DNA of 64,000 bases, from positions 310,001 through 374,000 of the forward strand of contig RSEE01000055.1 in NCBI GenBank assembly GCA_003971905.1, read 5' to 3'. This stretch comes from Moniliella sp. 'wahieum' (taxonomy: Eukaryota > Basidiomycota > Moniliellomycetes > Moniliellales > Moniliellaceae). The first letter of the stretch is position 1, and every line of letters begins with the position of its first letter. A program made the translations under genes and the position numbers. The notes beneath the pieces are model-generated. The model was not told the origin of the DNA. It did not search any database and saw only the letters and a program-made list of their open reading frames with translations. Positions 1-11,990 of this stretch are shown one piece after another.

Positions 1-3000
1 AAGCAAGAGCGTGCGTAATTCCTCTTCATCCATCTGCGACTTGTTCAGTGCTTCGTTCTGAGCCAATTCCTCCGTTCGCTTGGAAATGAACGACTGCAGC
101 TGACGCGCATTGGTGTCCGTCTGACCGCGCTTGTATTGGCTAAAGGCGAATGAGGCAAAGCGATGGTAAATGAGCGACTGCGCCTGAGGGTCCAGCCCTC
201 CGCGTTCAATATACCCGATCGCCTTGACAAAGTACTCCTGCTTGATTACTGACGGCTGCTCTGACCTTGCCTCCGAATGCCACATGGCCTTTTCAATCTG
301 TCAGTATATCACTCGGCAAAGTGAAAGGGGGAAACGGGTTGGACGCACCATTTGCGTCAGAGCATCCCCTATCTGCTCTGCCGTCGCGTTGCTTGTCTTG
401 GCGTCAAGGCTGGAGGCGAGAAATTTCTGGGCATCGGCATGTTGGCCATAAGCCCAGAGCATGTTGGCAAATTCGAGGGTGGAGGCGAACTGTTTCTCCA
501 TCACCGCCTGCTCTAGCTGCTGTACAGTCTTGTTCATCGTCAGGCTCACTTGCAGTCGGTTCTGTCCCGAGCCAAGCGCGAAATATCTCGACAAAGAGCA
601 GACTCGACTTCCACAGCTCGGCGCACCTCCTCATCGTCCCATCCGCCAATCGACATCTTGACGCGCTGCGATCGGACACTCTGGATGAGTGAGCGGCGCA
701 CTTGGGCCGTCTGTAATTGCGCTGCGGGCCTGAAGAAAATGTCAGCGCTTCGGACTGAGGCAAGGGGGGAAGACGTACTCTATATCCTTGACCAGATCGA
801 CCGCATCCGCGGCCAAATAGACCTTCTGCATCACATCGAGCGAGGCCATGGACAAAGGTTGGGCGCGTGACTCGATCAACCACCTCTGCACCTCACCTAC
901 CCCCATCATTTCCAGGCAGGTATCGTTCAGTGCCTGCGAGGTTCGGGGGGGAGCTTGGCCATGCCACCAGAAGTGCTGATTGAGCCCAATCGACTTGTGG
1001 GATCACCTCCCCACGGGTGGGGAAGGCATTCAGGCTCCGCAGTGCCGTGTAGAGACACGCGCCGTCCCGGCCATGGGCGGCTCAGCATGGTTCCGCGCCG
1101 AGGGGAGGTCCCAATGGGATGCTTGCCATGCAATATCGTACCGTTTTGCCCCGCCTGTCTCTTCCCACGGCAAGCCCTGCAGTGGACGGGTACTCAAGGC
1201 GGTGTGCCCCACTCGGTCCGTCAGTAGCTCTGATGCCAATGAATGGAAGCCGAGATGGCGCAGTGGCTCGGCGGGCGAAGCGAGCGGGGCGCCTACGAGC
1301 TGGGTCTGTTGCCGCACCTCGTGGTCGGCTGCTGTGATCTCGAAGGCGATTTGCCAGCGGCCTTCGTGCCGCATCGTCTCAAACAGTCCGTCACTCCGTC
1401 CAGGCAGGGGGGCGAGCGAATAGAAACCGTCCGGATCGTCCACGTTTTGGTAAATCACATGCAGCAGTTCCATCTCGAGGTCGAATTGGCGCTGTCGTCG
1501 TGTGGGCGAGGCACGGTCATGGTTGATCTCGACGAAGAGGCGGCGGTGTACAGCCCCCCCTGCAATGCGCGCCGCGCAAGCATGATGTAGTCCAAGTCGA
1601 GCGCAAAGCGGGTGGTGTCGTACAGACGCAGGTAGAGCATGCACTGCACAAGCAACGCATGGATGCGTACGTCCAGCTCATCCTTTTCTAGCAGTCGCGT
1701 GAAGTATTCGGCGATTTCTTTGCCTTGCTTCGGCGAGCGCCCCGACTGTGATTTGCGCTCGTCGATCAGGAGCTGCAGAACCAGGGGAGAAAACAATTTC
1801 TCGGCTAAGCCAGGATGGCCTTCCAACAAGGCGGGCAGGCGGGAGAAGAACTGGCCGGAGGGCGAGACGAATATCAAGGCCCGCGACATCCCCTCGGCCA
1901 TGCCGCTAACCCAAGGAGCGAATCCTGTCAGGGCCAGGTCCAGCCTTGCTTGAACACGTGTTTCAACTCCGTCGGCTCGGCGGGGGGTAGCGTAGTTCTA
2001 GCAAAGTCGCTAAGCAATCCAACTCGCTCTCAGACGAGGTTTCCCCGTTCGAGCGCAGTTGGGCTAGCTCAGAATCTGATAGCTGGCTGACGAGCGCACG
2101 CAAGCAAAGAAGAACTTTCATGGGGGTCTGTTGGCAGTTTCCTCCAAAACTCAGTATGGATGAGAGGATGGGTTGGAGGCTGGCGGGGTCATCAGCGCTC
2201 AAGCGGCTGGTCGATGCCGTCCGAGGAAATGCGGCTCCAAATTTCCGCCATAGGTGACAAACTTCCCACCACAGGCGAGTACAATCTGTGAGAAGGTGTA
2301 CCCCCATTTGGCGGCGTCATGTGGATTCTGGCCCCGCGCGAGGCAAGCTGTCGCTTCAGCATCCAGAGCCTTGCTGTGCAAAGCGTTGGATCCCAACCTC
2401 CTTCATCCCGTCTACTGCATCGAGAATGTCCTTGAGCGCCTTGGTGTTGATCATAAGGTTGGGGAAGTTGTGCATCGACCGAACGAGCCTGGACAGCGAG
2501 ATCTTAGCTTTTCCATCGACCTTTACAAGGCGGGAGAGCGAGTCGGGCCAAAATAAGAGGAGTTGCATCGCCGTTTCACATAACGTTGGGGTTTGCGAGC
2601 GACAGGCATCCCCCACTAACCTCGTCAGGTGTTCCACAGCTTTGTTCGCCATGTCGCGATGGGCATGCCGCAGTGGTCCATCGACCAAAAAGCCAGCATC
2701 AACCAGCGAGGTCAGCCAGGAAAGGAAGATACGGGACGAGTCGTTCGTTACCTCCTTCAGGTCGAAGGGAATGGCCCAAAGAACGTACAGCAAGGGCAAG
2801 ATGATCGGAGCCAAGCTTGTGTCCGAGAGGAGTGGCACGCCCCTCCGCACGATCGTATCAAACAAGATGGGTTCCCTCGCAGGGCCTTTTGCACAGTGAG
2901 ACTAGACCGGGATGACTCGGGCGAGCCGAACCCGCTGGTCGTCATCTTGGTCTCGGCGAGGGTGTTAAAGAGGTGCTGGAGGACTTGGTAGCAACACGAC

Positions 3001-6000
3001 CGACTGAACACTCCTCCCTCCAACATGTTGTCGAGCAGCAAAAGGCGTCCACCAAACAATGATGTCCAACGACGGACGACTGGCCGCACCTAGCACAACC
3101 TTGTCGGGCAAGCCGTCAAAGGCGACCAGGTTGCGGAGAAATTCGAGCACATCGGTCCCCTTGCGTGCCACGGCAATGGCCACATCATCGTTCTCCCATG
3201 CTTGTTTCGATCGTCGTAAAGCGTAGAAGCCAAGCCACAATTTGGTCCTTATTCTCCTGGATTAGAGTCTCAATCTTCTTGCCCCCCGCCCTCGAACACC
3301 AGCCCGTCGCATGGCCTCTAGCGTCTCGTTCCAAGCCCGCATCTTGTCCGTACCGGGTGAAGTGCGGACGTCAAAGATCCAATCGCCCATCACCACTGCG
3401 AATAGAACCGGGTGGGCCATATCCAGGTACTGTTCTCTGGTTACGCCAGCTAGCTCACAGAGACGGTCGACTTGGTCCAAAGCAGGCTGGCTAATATCTT
3501 CAGCAGCAGCGATGATCGCAACACCCATCATGTCCAGATTGTCGCGCACCCCCTCTTGAGGCGTGGCATACCCCAACAGATCCCAGGGCATGTCCAGCAT
3601 GTCGAACCCACCATCCAGGAGGAGGGACGAGATGAACAAGCTAAACGTTCTGAAAAGCTCGCGGCTGTCGTTGAAGCCCAGTCGGGCAGACAGTCCCGTC
3701 AGGACAGCACGGATATAGGATCCGTACCCTCAAATCGGTAAGGCACGGCCAATATGGACGCAATCCCTCCGCGAAGTGCCATGGGCGCCACGATGGCGCT
3801 GTTGGCATACATGACAAAGGAGGTGAGCTGGCGCTCGAATATAGTGCTTAGTGCTTTCTTGGAATACGCACTGTAGGTGCCCCATTCGTACTCCGTGTCT
3901 GACGTCGGGTTGGCCGCTGTGCCGAACATGGCCGGGAGCAAGTGCAAGCATGCAAGCGATGCGCAGGTCCCAATGTAACATCAGCTCCATCAGACGAACG
4001 ATGGGTCGCACTTGGAGATGCATTCCCCCTCGGGTTCCCAGAAATCGTACAGATCCGGCTCGGAGAGGAAGCGATAGAGAATTGGCAAAGTCGTTGATCA
4101 CCCACCAGGTGAGAGCGCGCGTTTATGCGCTTTGCTGAGGAACCACTCTGTCAGCTCGGCCAAATGTCCTGAGTCCAAGGCGAAGTCCGGATAGCGCAGC
4201 CCAGACGTAGCAGGCATAGTGCCAACTGATGAGCGAGTGGTGCACGACTGTACACATAGTGGCCAACAGCTTCGTTGTCACCAACTTGGTCAGAGCGGCC
4301 AATCGGCGTCTCCCAGCTCGATGAGCCCATGCTTGTCTGCATCCGCCGCTGCGGGCAGGAGCATGACCACGCGCGACAGTTCAAAAGAACCATCCTGAAA
4401 GAAGAAAGGAGCAGTTGTGTCCCTCCGAGTGGGGTCAGAAGGAGGCTTAAACTTGTATAGTGTGCACAGAGCGGCGAAGAGCCGGCTCACTAAGCCATGC
4501 CACACCGACCCGTAAAGGATGTTGTCCAATAGAATGGCCTTGCCCTGCCTGGCCCAGGCCAGGTCGCTCATCATCAAAATCGGAGAATGGGTCGGGATCG
4601 CCAGGGTACGCGCTGTGGGCATCATCCCCCCGTTGTGCTTCCATTACAACCCCTTGATGCTTTTGTGCAGTGTCTGGCGCAGACTCAGTGCTGCAGAAGC
4701 TGCGCCCTCCACCTCTAAAGAGCAAGCGAAGCGCCATTGAATAGATGGTTCGGTCCGGACGCCGTTGTTCTTTTCTGGTGGCTTCAAGTAAAGTTGGACT
4801 GACTTGTGATCGAGATGAGGGAGGCAATGAGTGGCAAGGGCTGCTCCACCGCTGGAGCGAAAGTCAAACTTGCCAACGCTGAGAGGATAACTGTCTTGTC
4901 CTGGGCTACGATCGCCCGATGAGGCCAATGCACGTTGACTCGAGGATGCTAAAAGCCAACCGGGTTAGATCGGGGCCAACCTCAAACCCCTGCTGCCGCG
5001 TGACGCCGGCGAATAGAAGACTGAGCACGCAGCATCAGCACCCCGCTTGAGGTCCTGCACCGTCAAGGTGCTGGGCGTACGCTGGAACTCGTCGTTGGAG
5101 TGCCGTCCGAAAGGCGCTGTTGTACCCCCTGCAAAGCGCTGGTTAGGCTCGCAATAAGAACATAGGCAGGATGCTCGGGTCGAGGGGGGTTGGTTCGCGG
5201 TGGGGATGCGGTTGGGTACATTTCCCTTTCATTGGAGAAGGTTCATCTCCCACGTCAGCATAGAGTACGAATTTCAACGCGCGGGAGGTGTGCTTTGGAA
5301 AGCAAGTGCTCCGTTGCTGCTGTACGGGAAATTACAGGCCTGCTGGGAACGAGGGGTGGATCATAGGTCGAACTGAACCCTGAAAGTGCCTTGAGAAGAG
5401 CCAACACGTCCACCGCACCGCATTGGACCGCGGCTAGTTCGTACTCGTGTGGCTGGGGGAAAGATGCGCAAGAGCAAATGCTGGGACCCAAATCATTTGT
5501 GCCACGGTCAGGGCGCTCGTAATGACCGATGCCTGGGCCCCGGTACGGTTGACTCGGAGAATCTCCAGGGCACGCACAACCAGTTCACAGATGCTTTCGC
5601 TTGGCTGGGAGAGCGCCTGGGATGAAAGCGACAACACCATATTGCCATCTGACTTGGGAGCAAGACAGGGTCTACCATCCCCTGAGAGAGGAGGCGTTTG
5701 CTAAAGAAGCCGAGGGGCGAGAGAGGTGGGGAAGAAGAATGCGCTGCATCGCCACGGGCCACACTGCTCCCATACCTTGGCTGCTTGTGTCTGGCCTCGC
5801 GGAACAGAGTGAGAGCGCGCGTGCGGCCGAAGCAAGAGCCAACGTGGCCCAAGACGCAACTTGCTCATGATGATCATGAACTGCCTCGGACAATTGGTTC
5901 AGTACAGCACTTCCTAGACCTAGAACGGTATCAAGGTCGTGCGGATAGCTCTCTAGCCAGAATGTGATTACTTGCAGTACCCAGACCCGTTTCGGGGTCG

Positions 6001-7666
6001 TCACCGCATCCGCAACTTGGACTGTGTCGAGAAGGTACGAAATACCGTCGAGCCTCTTGGGACGGTCACTGTATCACCTCCACGGATGCGCTTGGTAGGA
6101 GGCTCGACCGACTCTGAATGCGAGAGTTGCGAGCCCGGGCTGAGAGACGCGTCAGTACCTTCAGCCGGAACCAAAGGGGGAAAGGGGGGGGGGGGGGGCG
6201 TACATGGACGGTGCGGAATCTGGCACGGGGGTAGGTGCCATCTCAGCGTGATTGGCGACGCTTAGTAGATGATGAGTTGTGCTGGCTGCAACCTCTAGGG
6301 CGAGCCAGCTGGTAGGGTTTGTGTCCGAGTCAGAAAAGCCAAAGCCGGCAGAGAAAGAAGCAGAGTAAAAAGGATTGTGCTCCACCTGCATCTGCTCCGG
6401 AAGCGGTGTGTATTCAATGCGGGAAGGGGGTAACCAGCCGGGATATCGGGTACCCTCGTAACGTCCGCCCAAGAGCGATGGACGCTCAGTGGATGGTGTC
6501 TTGCGCAGGCTGAGTACGCTCAGTTTTAGTGGCTTCACCCGTACTGCGCAGCACCCTCGTCCACCACAATTCTCTGCAGGTCGGAGAGTTTAGCATGGAT
6601 CGACGCCCACTCCTTCTTTTCTTGGGGATGGGTACGGGTAAATACGGCCATTGCAGGCCCCGTGGCCAAAAGCGGGACCATGAGATCAAGGGCAACGAGC
6701 AAATGTTCCTTCAACGCGCTATTTTTTGACTACCAATCGCGTTAGGAGGGGGATCGCGGTGGCAGCAAATTGGGTGACGGCAAGACGTCGTTTAGTTGCA
6801 AAGCCGTGAGAGCACGTTGAGCGCGGCAATGACAGGCAGCGTCACAGCCGTGTCGGACGGGTTGCGGACGAGGTACGTCAGAAACCTGTCCAGTAATATT
6901 GGGCCGTAGCGATATTGGTTGTCGGTCCCGTCGCTGCTGGGGATAAAGAAACAAGCACAAGGTGTGTCGAGCACCGCTCGTAGACATTCAAACGCGTCCA
7001 ACGTTTGTGCTGAGAAAGCCACGTTTTCCCCTTGATCTCTGGGAATCTCCAACAAAGCGGAGAAGATCGGGGTAGGACGGCTCGAGCTCGGTGCCGACTT
7101 TCTTGCCCAGGATCAGGTTCCACAGTAGCCCCACAATATGGATCCACAGCTCGGGGGGCAGGTGTTCGGCGTGGGGGCGCCAGGTAAGTGTTGTTTTGAG
7201 CGCGCGGAGATAGGAGGGCAAGAGTGCTGCGAAGACGTCTCCGCTATGGCTGCTGAGAGCGGGGTCAGGTGATGGAGGAGAGCGCGAGACGACTGACGAC
7301 CGAGAAAGGTGACACTGATGTCGACGAGGTGGGAGACGAGGGAGGCCAAATCCTTGAGCCGGGCCAAGGCCTTGGTATTGATCGTTTCGGACGAGGAGGG
7401 ACCGGGGGTGGCCCTCGACTTGTCGTGCGTTTAACCGGCTTGCTGGCGGCGTCGACCTCGATGGCCAGGGCCTGGTCAAGGGAGCGGTAGATGTGGTCCA
7501 GCTGGCTTCGCCACCCGTCTCAGCGACGCCGTCGAGGACGCGCGAGTCGCGGAAAAGTTCGCGCATCCGCGGGATGGCAAGGGAGCGAGTGCGGATGGTC
7601 TCGCTCGCGAGCTGGCGGAGCGCCGAGCCCACCCTCGCTGTCCAGCTCGCCCACCGTGAGGGCCAT
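1..7666 (-). CDS. TEL1: Tel1/ATM-type PI3K-like checkpoint kinase, N-terminal and FAT parts (3' end off window)
   Basis: Large HEAT-repeat checkpoint kinase that senses DNA double-strand breaks and maintains telomeres; only the region upstream of the kinase domain is inside the window. The ATG at 7666 is followed by an N-terminal helix block (ALRQLASETIRTRSLAIPRM) typical of the Tel1 start. Near 1.45-1.7 kb the minus strand reads FALDLDYIMLA, then LFVEINHD and YQNVDDPDGFYSL, matching the ATM/Tel1 FAT-domain entry (LDLNYLEVA, then IYxxxxEPDSLY). At 1-230 it reads YHRFASFAFSQY, the FAT helix with the conserved FAxFxxxQY pattern. The frame changes many times along 7.6 kb, which I attribute to single-base errors; introns are possible but none was needed. 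The 5' end faces FOL3 across 234 bp. Identity is firm from several ordered family motifs; the exact reading frame is not. Confidence 0.85.
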
Positions 7667-7900
7667 CGTGGGAGGTGGACGGGTGTGGATGGAGCGGGGA
7701 TGGGTGGATGGGCGGATGGGCACTCTGCTGGCGGTGAGCCGCAGCTGGCCTGGGCGGCTGGCGTGGCCCCCACCGGGCACGGACATCTGCACATTTCAGA
7801 TTCCGTGTTGCACCGACGCCGTGCGCGCCACTCGGCCGGGCTGGGTGGTGCGCGCTGCCCCCGGCTCCTACCCACCGCCATCCCATCTCCCAGTCCGGCC
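7667..7900. promoter_or_regulatory. shared head-to-head promoter region of TEL1 and FOL3
   Basis: Only 234 bp separate the two divergent start codons (7666 minus, 7901 plus). No TATA box is evident. Both genes must draw regulatory sites from this stretch, so it is inferred to be a bidirectional promoter. Confidence 0.5.
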
Positions 7901-9655
7901 ATGTCCTCCAACGGCACCATCCGCCTTGGCCTCCAGCGCATCACCGCTCTCCTAGGCGAACTCGGCAACCCCCACCTCCAGTTTGCTGTGGTGCAAGTCG
8001 CCGGCACCAACGGAAAGGGCACCACCGGCGCCTACATCGACCAGCTCCTCCGCCACGCGCTGGCCCTCGGGCGGGAGGGTGCCCCCCGACAGTAGGGCGC
8101 TTCAACTCGCCCCACCTTGTCGAACCGCGCGACTCGGCCGTCGTGAATGGGGTACCGCTGCCCTTGTCTGTGTGGACGGCTGCCGGGGACAAGGTGGCTG
8201 AGGCAGCGGCGCGCATCGACGCCAGTCCGTTTGAGCGTCTCTTTGCCCGGGCCATGCTAGCTTCTCCCTTCTGCCTTCGACTCGAGACCCGACATCCTTG
8301 TCCTAGAGGCTGGACTTGGCTTTCAGGAGGATGCAACCAATGTCTTTCCTCCCTCCCACGTCTTGGCCGGTGTGCTGACGCAGGTCGCACTTGATCATAC
8401 TGCGCTCCTTGGCGAGACACTCGAGGCCATCACGCGGGTCAAGGCCGATGTGTTCCCCGCCAACGGACTCGGAATCGTGGTGGACCAACGAAGACTGGGA
8501 GAGGGTGAGTATGGCTCGGCGGCATCGGACGAGAGGGCAAAGCACAGTGCTTCTGCGCTTCCTCCCACGCCGGTTGCTGGAATTGGGGAGCAAGAATTTG
8601 CTGTGCTCCAAGCCGCCCGCGAAAAGGCAATGGAGAAAGCGCGGCTGGCTCGCGCATTTGTCCCCATCTTCTCTGGGAGGGGACCTTGTTTTTGCTCCCG
8701 TCCCCGGGGTGGAGGAATGGGAGGCTCCCTTTGCTCGGGTCGGGGTCCAGTACAGCCCTACCCTCTTTGCTCTCCGTGGTCCTGGCCGGAATGGGCTATG
8801 CCGCTCGCAGAGGTGAAGCCTGCACGGACGGCCCTAGCGTGCTGGTTCCTGCGACCGTTGCTCATGTGGCTGGTGTCACGACGGCACTGCAACATTGTGG
8901 AGCGTAGCGAGGGACGAGCCGGCCTCTGCGGCCTCAGGCGGGCCCGGGACCGACGACCATGAGCATATCCGCATGCAACTCGCCATGTTTCTGGGCCTTC
9001 CCGGAGCGCAGGAGCGGGTGGCAGGCTGTCAGGTCGGTCAAGTGGCCCGGTCGGGCGGATTGGGTCTCGTTCCCACTTCAGCTTCCGACCGAAGAGCAAC
9101 GGACGGATGAAAATGAGAATGAGGAGCCATCCGCGTCCCCGTCCTCTCTTGCTACGTTGGTGGACGGGGCCCACAACCCTGCCTCGGCTACGGCCTTGCG
9201 ATCCTACCTCTCTCTTTGTCTGGAGCGGACGACGGAGCCAGTGCGGGTAACGTACATCATGGGCTTTACCGAAGGAAAGGATGTGGCAGGCATGTTTTCT
9301 GCCTGTTGGGGCCCCCGACCTGGCTGAGGCCGTGGGAGGAATGAGTCTGGACGAGAAAGTTGTGCATCAAGTGGCATTTGTTCCCTTTACCCGACCCGAG
9401 GGTATGGATTGGATCCAACCGCTGCCACCAGCGGAGGCGCAGGCGGCTCTCAGCAGGACGCCAGGTGTGGCCCTGGAGAGCGCTACGTTCCCCTCGCTGC
9501 TTGAGGCACTGCACTGGGCTGGGAAGGAACATGTCCAGCTCAACGCTGACGGTGACGCGGTGGGGATCGTGCCCTCGCGCAAACTCGCCGCCGTGTGTGG
9601 CTCGCTCTATGTGGTGAGTGACTTGTATCGACTGCTGGGTGTGGATGGGCCCTAG
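7901..9655 (+). CDS. FOL3: dihydrofolate synthetase (FolC/Fol3 family)
   Basis: Adds glutamate to dihydropteroate in folate synthesis. The ATG at 7901 opens with LGLQRITALLGELGNP and the Mur-ligase P-loop GTNGKGT at residues 35-41. Further family marks follow in order: VGRFNSPHLVEP (about 8.1 kb), VLEAGLGFQEDATNV (8.3 kb), LDHTALLGETL (8.4 kb), WPGRADWV and LVDGAHNPASA (9.05-9.2 kb), and the end motif VCGSLYVVSDLYRLL. The segment EGMDWIQPLPPAEA resembles yeast Fol3 (EGMPWI), which favours dihydrofolate synthetase over folylpolyglutamate synthetase. Frame changes near 8092, 8260 and further on are consistent with single-base errors. The stop at 9653-9655 is 475 bp from the convergent TCTP gene. 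Confidence 0.85.
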
Positions 9656-10130
9656 GCGCTAGGCCACCCGGGCATGCTATTCCCCGCGGTCGGCCGCACT
9701 CAGCCCAGTCCGGAAGCTTGAGCGTTGGATGGCCCGACTGCACAATATCACCTGATAGCACTGGTACGCCAACCATGTTAGCTTGGCCTCAGGTGGTCGT
9801 GCGCATATTCTCTTTCACTCTACAATGCGCTGGCCTCACCATGCCGTGTTGAAGGTCAAGTGTGGGGTCTTGTGGCCTGCCGCCCTCACATTGCCCGTTC
9901 AGCCCGCGAACCGTGAGCGCAGTTCCTCTCTTCTTCATGTTATTCCCCGACAGATGTACACAAAGATGGGTCCAACGCGCATGTATGTGTGTTGCGTTCT
10001 ATGTCCAAACCACATCCATAGCATACGGTTTAGCGATCAACGCATCCATTTGAAATGGGGTTTTGAAGACCTTTAGCAAACAAGCTCAAAGAAGAGTGGC
10101 TGGCCAAGGACAAGAGGTACGGAGGGGCAT
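9656..10130. other. convergent intergenic region
   Basis: Space between the 3' ends of FOL3 and TCTP, presumably both 3' UTRs. I see no gene, repeat or structured element here. Confidence 0.5.
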
Positions 10131-10703
10131 TTAAACCTTCTCCTCCTTGAGGCCGTCCTTCCAGAAGATGAAGGTGGGCGTAACGCCATCCTCCTTCCAG
10201 CCACCAAGGACAACCATGGCGTCGGGGTTCATCGAGGAGCCGGTGTAGAAGTCGTACTCCTTGAAGTTGCCAATGACCTTCTTGGCGAAGGCAGCAGCGC
10301 CCTTCTCGAAGGCAGGAACACGCTCAGGGTTGGTCTCCTGGAGCTTGGCCTTGATCTCTTTCATGTAGGCCTTGAGGTAGCCGAGGTAGCCCTTCTTGTC
10401 AAACGAAGTCTGCTGCAGGTCGGCAGCGTTGACAACGTTGATGACCGTCTTGGCGCCGTCCTCGAGATCCTCGTCGCCACCCTCAGCGGACGGGTTGCCA
10501 CCGATGTTGACCTCGCCGTCCTTGATGGTGATCTGCTTACCCTCGACAACGTAGACAACGTCGTCGAGCTCCTCCATGGGGTAGGAGTCGGAGAAGAGCT
10601 CGTCGCCGCTGAGAATGTCGGTGAAAATCTGCGAATGACGTGTGTCAGTATGGACAGGGATGAAGAGGCGGATGCGAGCAACGAAAGGGGCACATACCTT
10701 CAT
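10131..10703 (-). CDS. TMA19: translationally controlled tumour protein (TCTP, yeast Tma19)
   Basis: Small ribosome-associated, calcium-binding cytosolic protein. The gene is join(10698..10703, 10131..10628) on the minus strand: exon 1 is only ATG AAG, followed by a 69-nt intron (GTATGTG..TTCGCAG, 10629-10697), giving MKIFTDILSGDELFSDSYP, the canonical TCTP start. The rest reads without a break: the TCTP2-like stretch DFYTGSSMNPDAMVVLGG and the C-terminus FIFWKDGLKEEKV. The predicted 167 aa matches the usual family length. A two-codon first exon is common in highly expressed fungal genes. The frame is clean, so this is one of the reliable models in the window. Confidence 0.95.
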   Translation of the reverse strand: MKVCAPFVARIRLFIPVHTDTRHSQIFTDILSGDELFSDSYPMEELDDVVYVVEGKQITIKDGEVNIGGNPSAEGGDEDLEDGAKTVINVVNAADLQQTSFDKKGYLGYLKAYMKEIKAKLQETNPERVPAFEKGAAAFAKKVIGNFKEYDFYTGSSMNPDAMVVLGGWKEDGVTPTFIFWKDGLKEEKV

Positions 10704-11216
10704 GGTGGGGAGGGCCGAGGTGGTGGTGAGAGAGCGAGGCGAGGGGCGCAGAAAATGCGAAAAAAACCGGCGCGCCGTCCCCGCCAAAAAGGCAGGCTGG
10801 GCACTGGTCCAGTGTGGATCCATCCGCATGGCCTGCACCGTGGTGGCGGATCCCGCACACAAGCGCTGTGCGCGAGGGAATGCTTACCTAACATACATCG
10901 CCTGTGCAACGCAGCAGGAGTGGCCCTTGAAATGTTCTCGCATCCTCTGATCTGCCTGGCGCAGCACCCCCCGCATTGGCCAGCTGACCATTTCAAGCCG
11001 TGCAGAGCGCCACTGCAGATTTGGCTGGGTTTGCCCAGGTGGGCCACCACGAGCGGCTGCCTTCCCTCCGCTTGGGTTCGTGGGTCTTCTGCCTTGTCCC
11101 TGTCTTGGACGCAAATGCCCGCCGCGCCCTGGCTGCGTTCTCTCCCCCGATCCGCCCCTCCCCTCCCGTCTTTCGCCCACGTGCGCATTCTTCGCACGTC
11201 CGCCTCGAGCCTGAGC
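10704..11216. promoter_or_regulatory. divergent promoter region TCTP / DUF167
   Basis: 513 bp between two divergent start codons. No TATA box was recognised, and no other gene is supported here. Confidence 0.35.
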
Positions 11217-11609
11217 ATGAGCACCCAACCGCCTGCCGCCTACCCTGCGCCCAACGGCGCTGGTCTCGTCCTGCACCTGTACATCCAACCCAATGCCAGC
11301 CGGGACGAGCTGGTGGGCCTGCACGACGGCGAGCTCAAAGTCAGTGTCTCTGCCCCCCCCGTGGACGGTGCGTCGAATGCGCGTCTGACCAAGCTTCTCT
11401 CCTCCGAGTTTGGCGTGCCCAAATCGGCCATCGTTCTCGAGCGCGGGCATACCTCTCGCCACAAACGCATTTTGGTTGAGGGTGTGGAGCTGGATCCGCC
11501 CTCGTCACTGCCTTTGGTGATCCAGGAGCTGTTGGCGGCTCTGCCTCCTCCCGCCGCGCCGGAGCAGAAGACCTCCTCGAGTAAGAAGAAGAAGGGCAAG
11601 AACAAGTAA
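11217..11609 (+). CDS. DUF167 (YggU-like) small protein
   Basis: A 130-aa protein of the DUF167/YggU family, conserved in bacteria and eukaryotes, without a settled biochemical role. The core reads LHLYIQPNASRDELVGLHDG, then APPVDGASNARLTKLLSSEF and LERGHTSRHKRILVEG, which is the full family signature (VxPxAxxxxxxG, PPxxGxANxxLxxxLxxxF, GxxSRxKxxxI). The C-terminus is a lysine-rich tail (SSSKKKKGKNK), possibly a nuclear localisation signal. I chose the ATG at 11217 because the family core starts about 15 residues later; in-frame codons continue upstream but are unlike the family. No frame break is seen. Confidence 0.9.
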   Translation: MSTQPPAAYPAPNGAGLVLHLYIQPNASRDELVGLHDGELKVSVSAPPVDGASNARLTKLLSSEFGVPKSAIVLERGHTSRHKRILVEGVELDPPSSLPLVIQELLAALPPPAAPEQKTSSSKKKKGKNK

Positions 11610-11722
11610 TTGAAGAGAACAAATCCAGAATTGCTGGAATACAGACCCATGCAGGGTTTACACAGGGCTGCGTCTAATCCCAGCGAGAAGTGGTCGGTCG
11701 CAGGAGTCGGTCCTTCGAGCTT

Positions 11723-11990
11723 GATGAGACCTGGAGTCTTAATGGTCCTCGAGGGTGATGCAATCGCCCCAGTGGCGGGGGTGGGGGTGGTCTAAGCCAA
11801 CCAACAACACCTACAGAGGAACATCAAACAGCCAGTCGCCACTAGGCGCTAGCCTGCGGAACACGCAAAGCAGAAGCGAGGAAACAACCCCACCACGGTC
11901 CTCCTACTAGCCCTGACGAGGGACTGAAGCTAAGCGACGTTGGCCAAAACCGCGAGCCACTTGCGGTAGCTCAACAGAGGTGGCGCAAAC
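11723..11990 (-). repeat. dispersed non-coding family, copy A
   Basis: One of three related copies of about 240-270 bp (others at 18745-18979 and 47293-47555). Read on the minus strand it shares with them TTCCTCTGTAG, GGTTGGCTTAG, GCATCACCCTCGAGGACCAT and CCAGGTCTCAT in the same order and spacing. Copies are clearly diverged (roughly 70% by eye), have no long shared ORF, and lie in intergenic DNA. It could be an old short interspersed element or a small non-coding RNA family; the sequence alone does not decide. Confidence 0.7.

Noticed and set aside
8080-8100. A 14-nt GT..AG intron in FOL3 (GTGCCCCCCGACAG)
   Set aside because: Removing it would restore the SPHLV motif, but so would one missing G at CAGTAGGG, and the same kind of single-base loss explains frame changes in other genes. 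A 14-nt spliceosomal intron is far below known limits outside a few special lineages.
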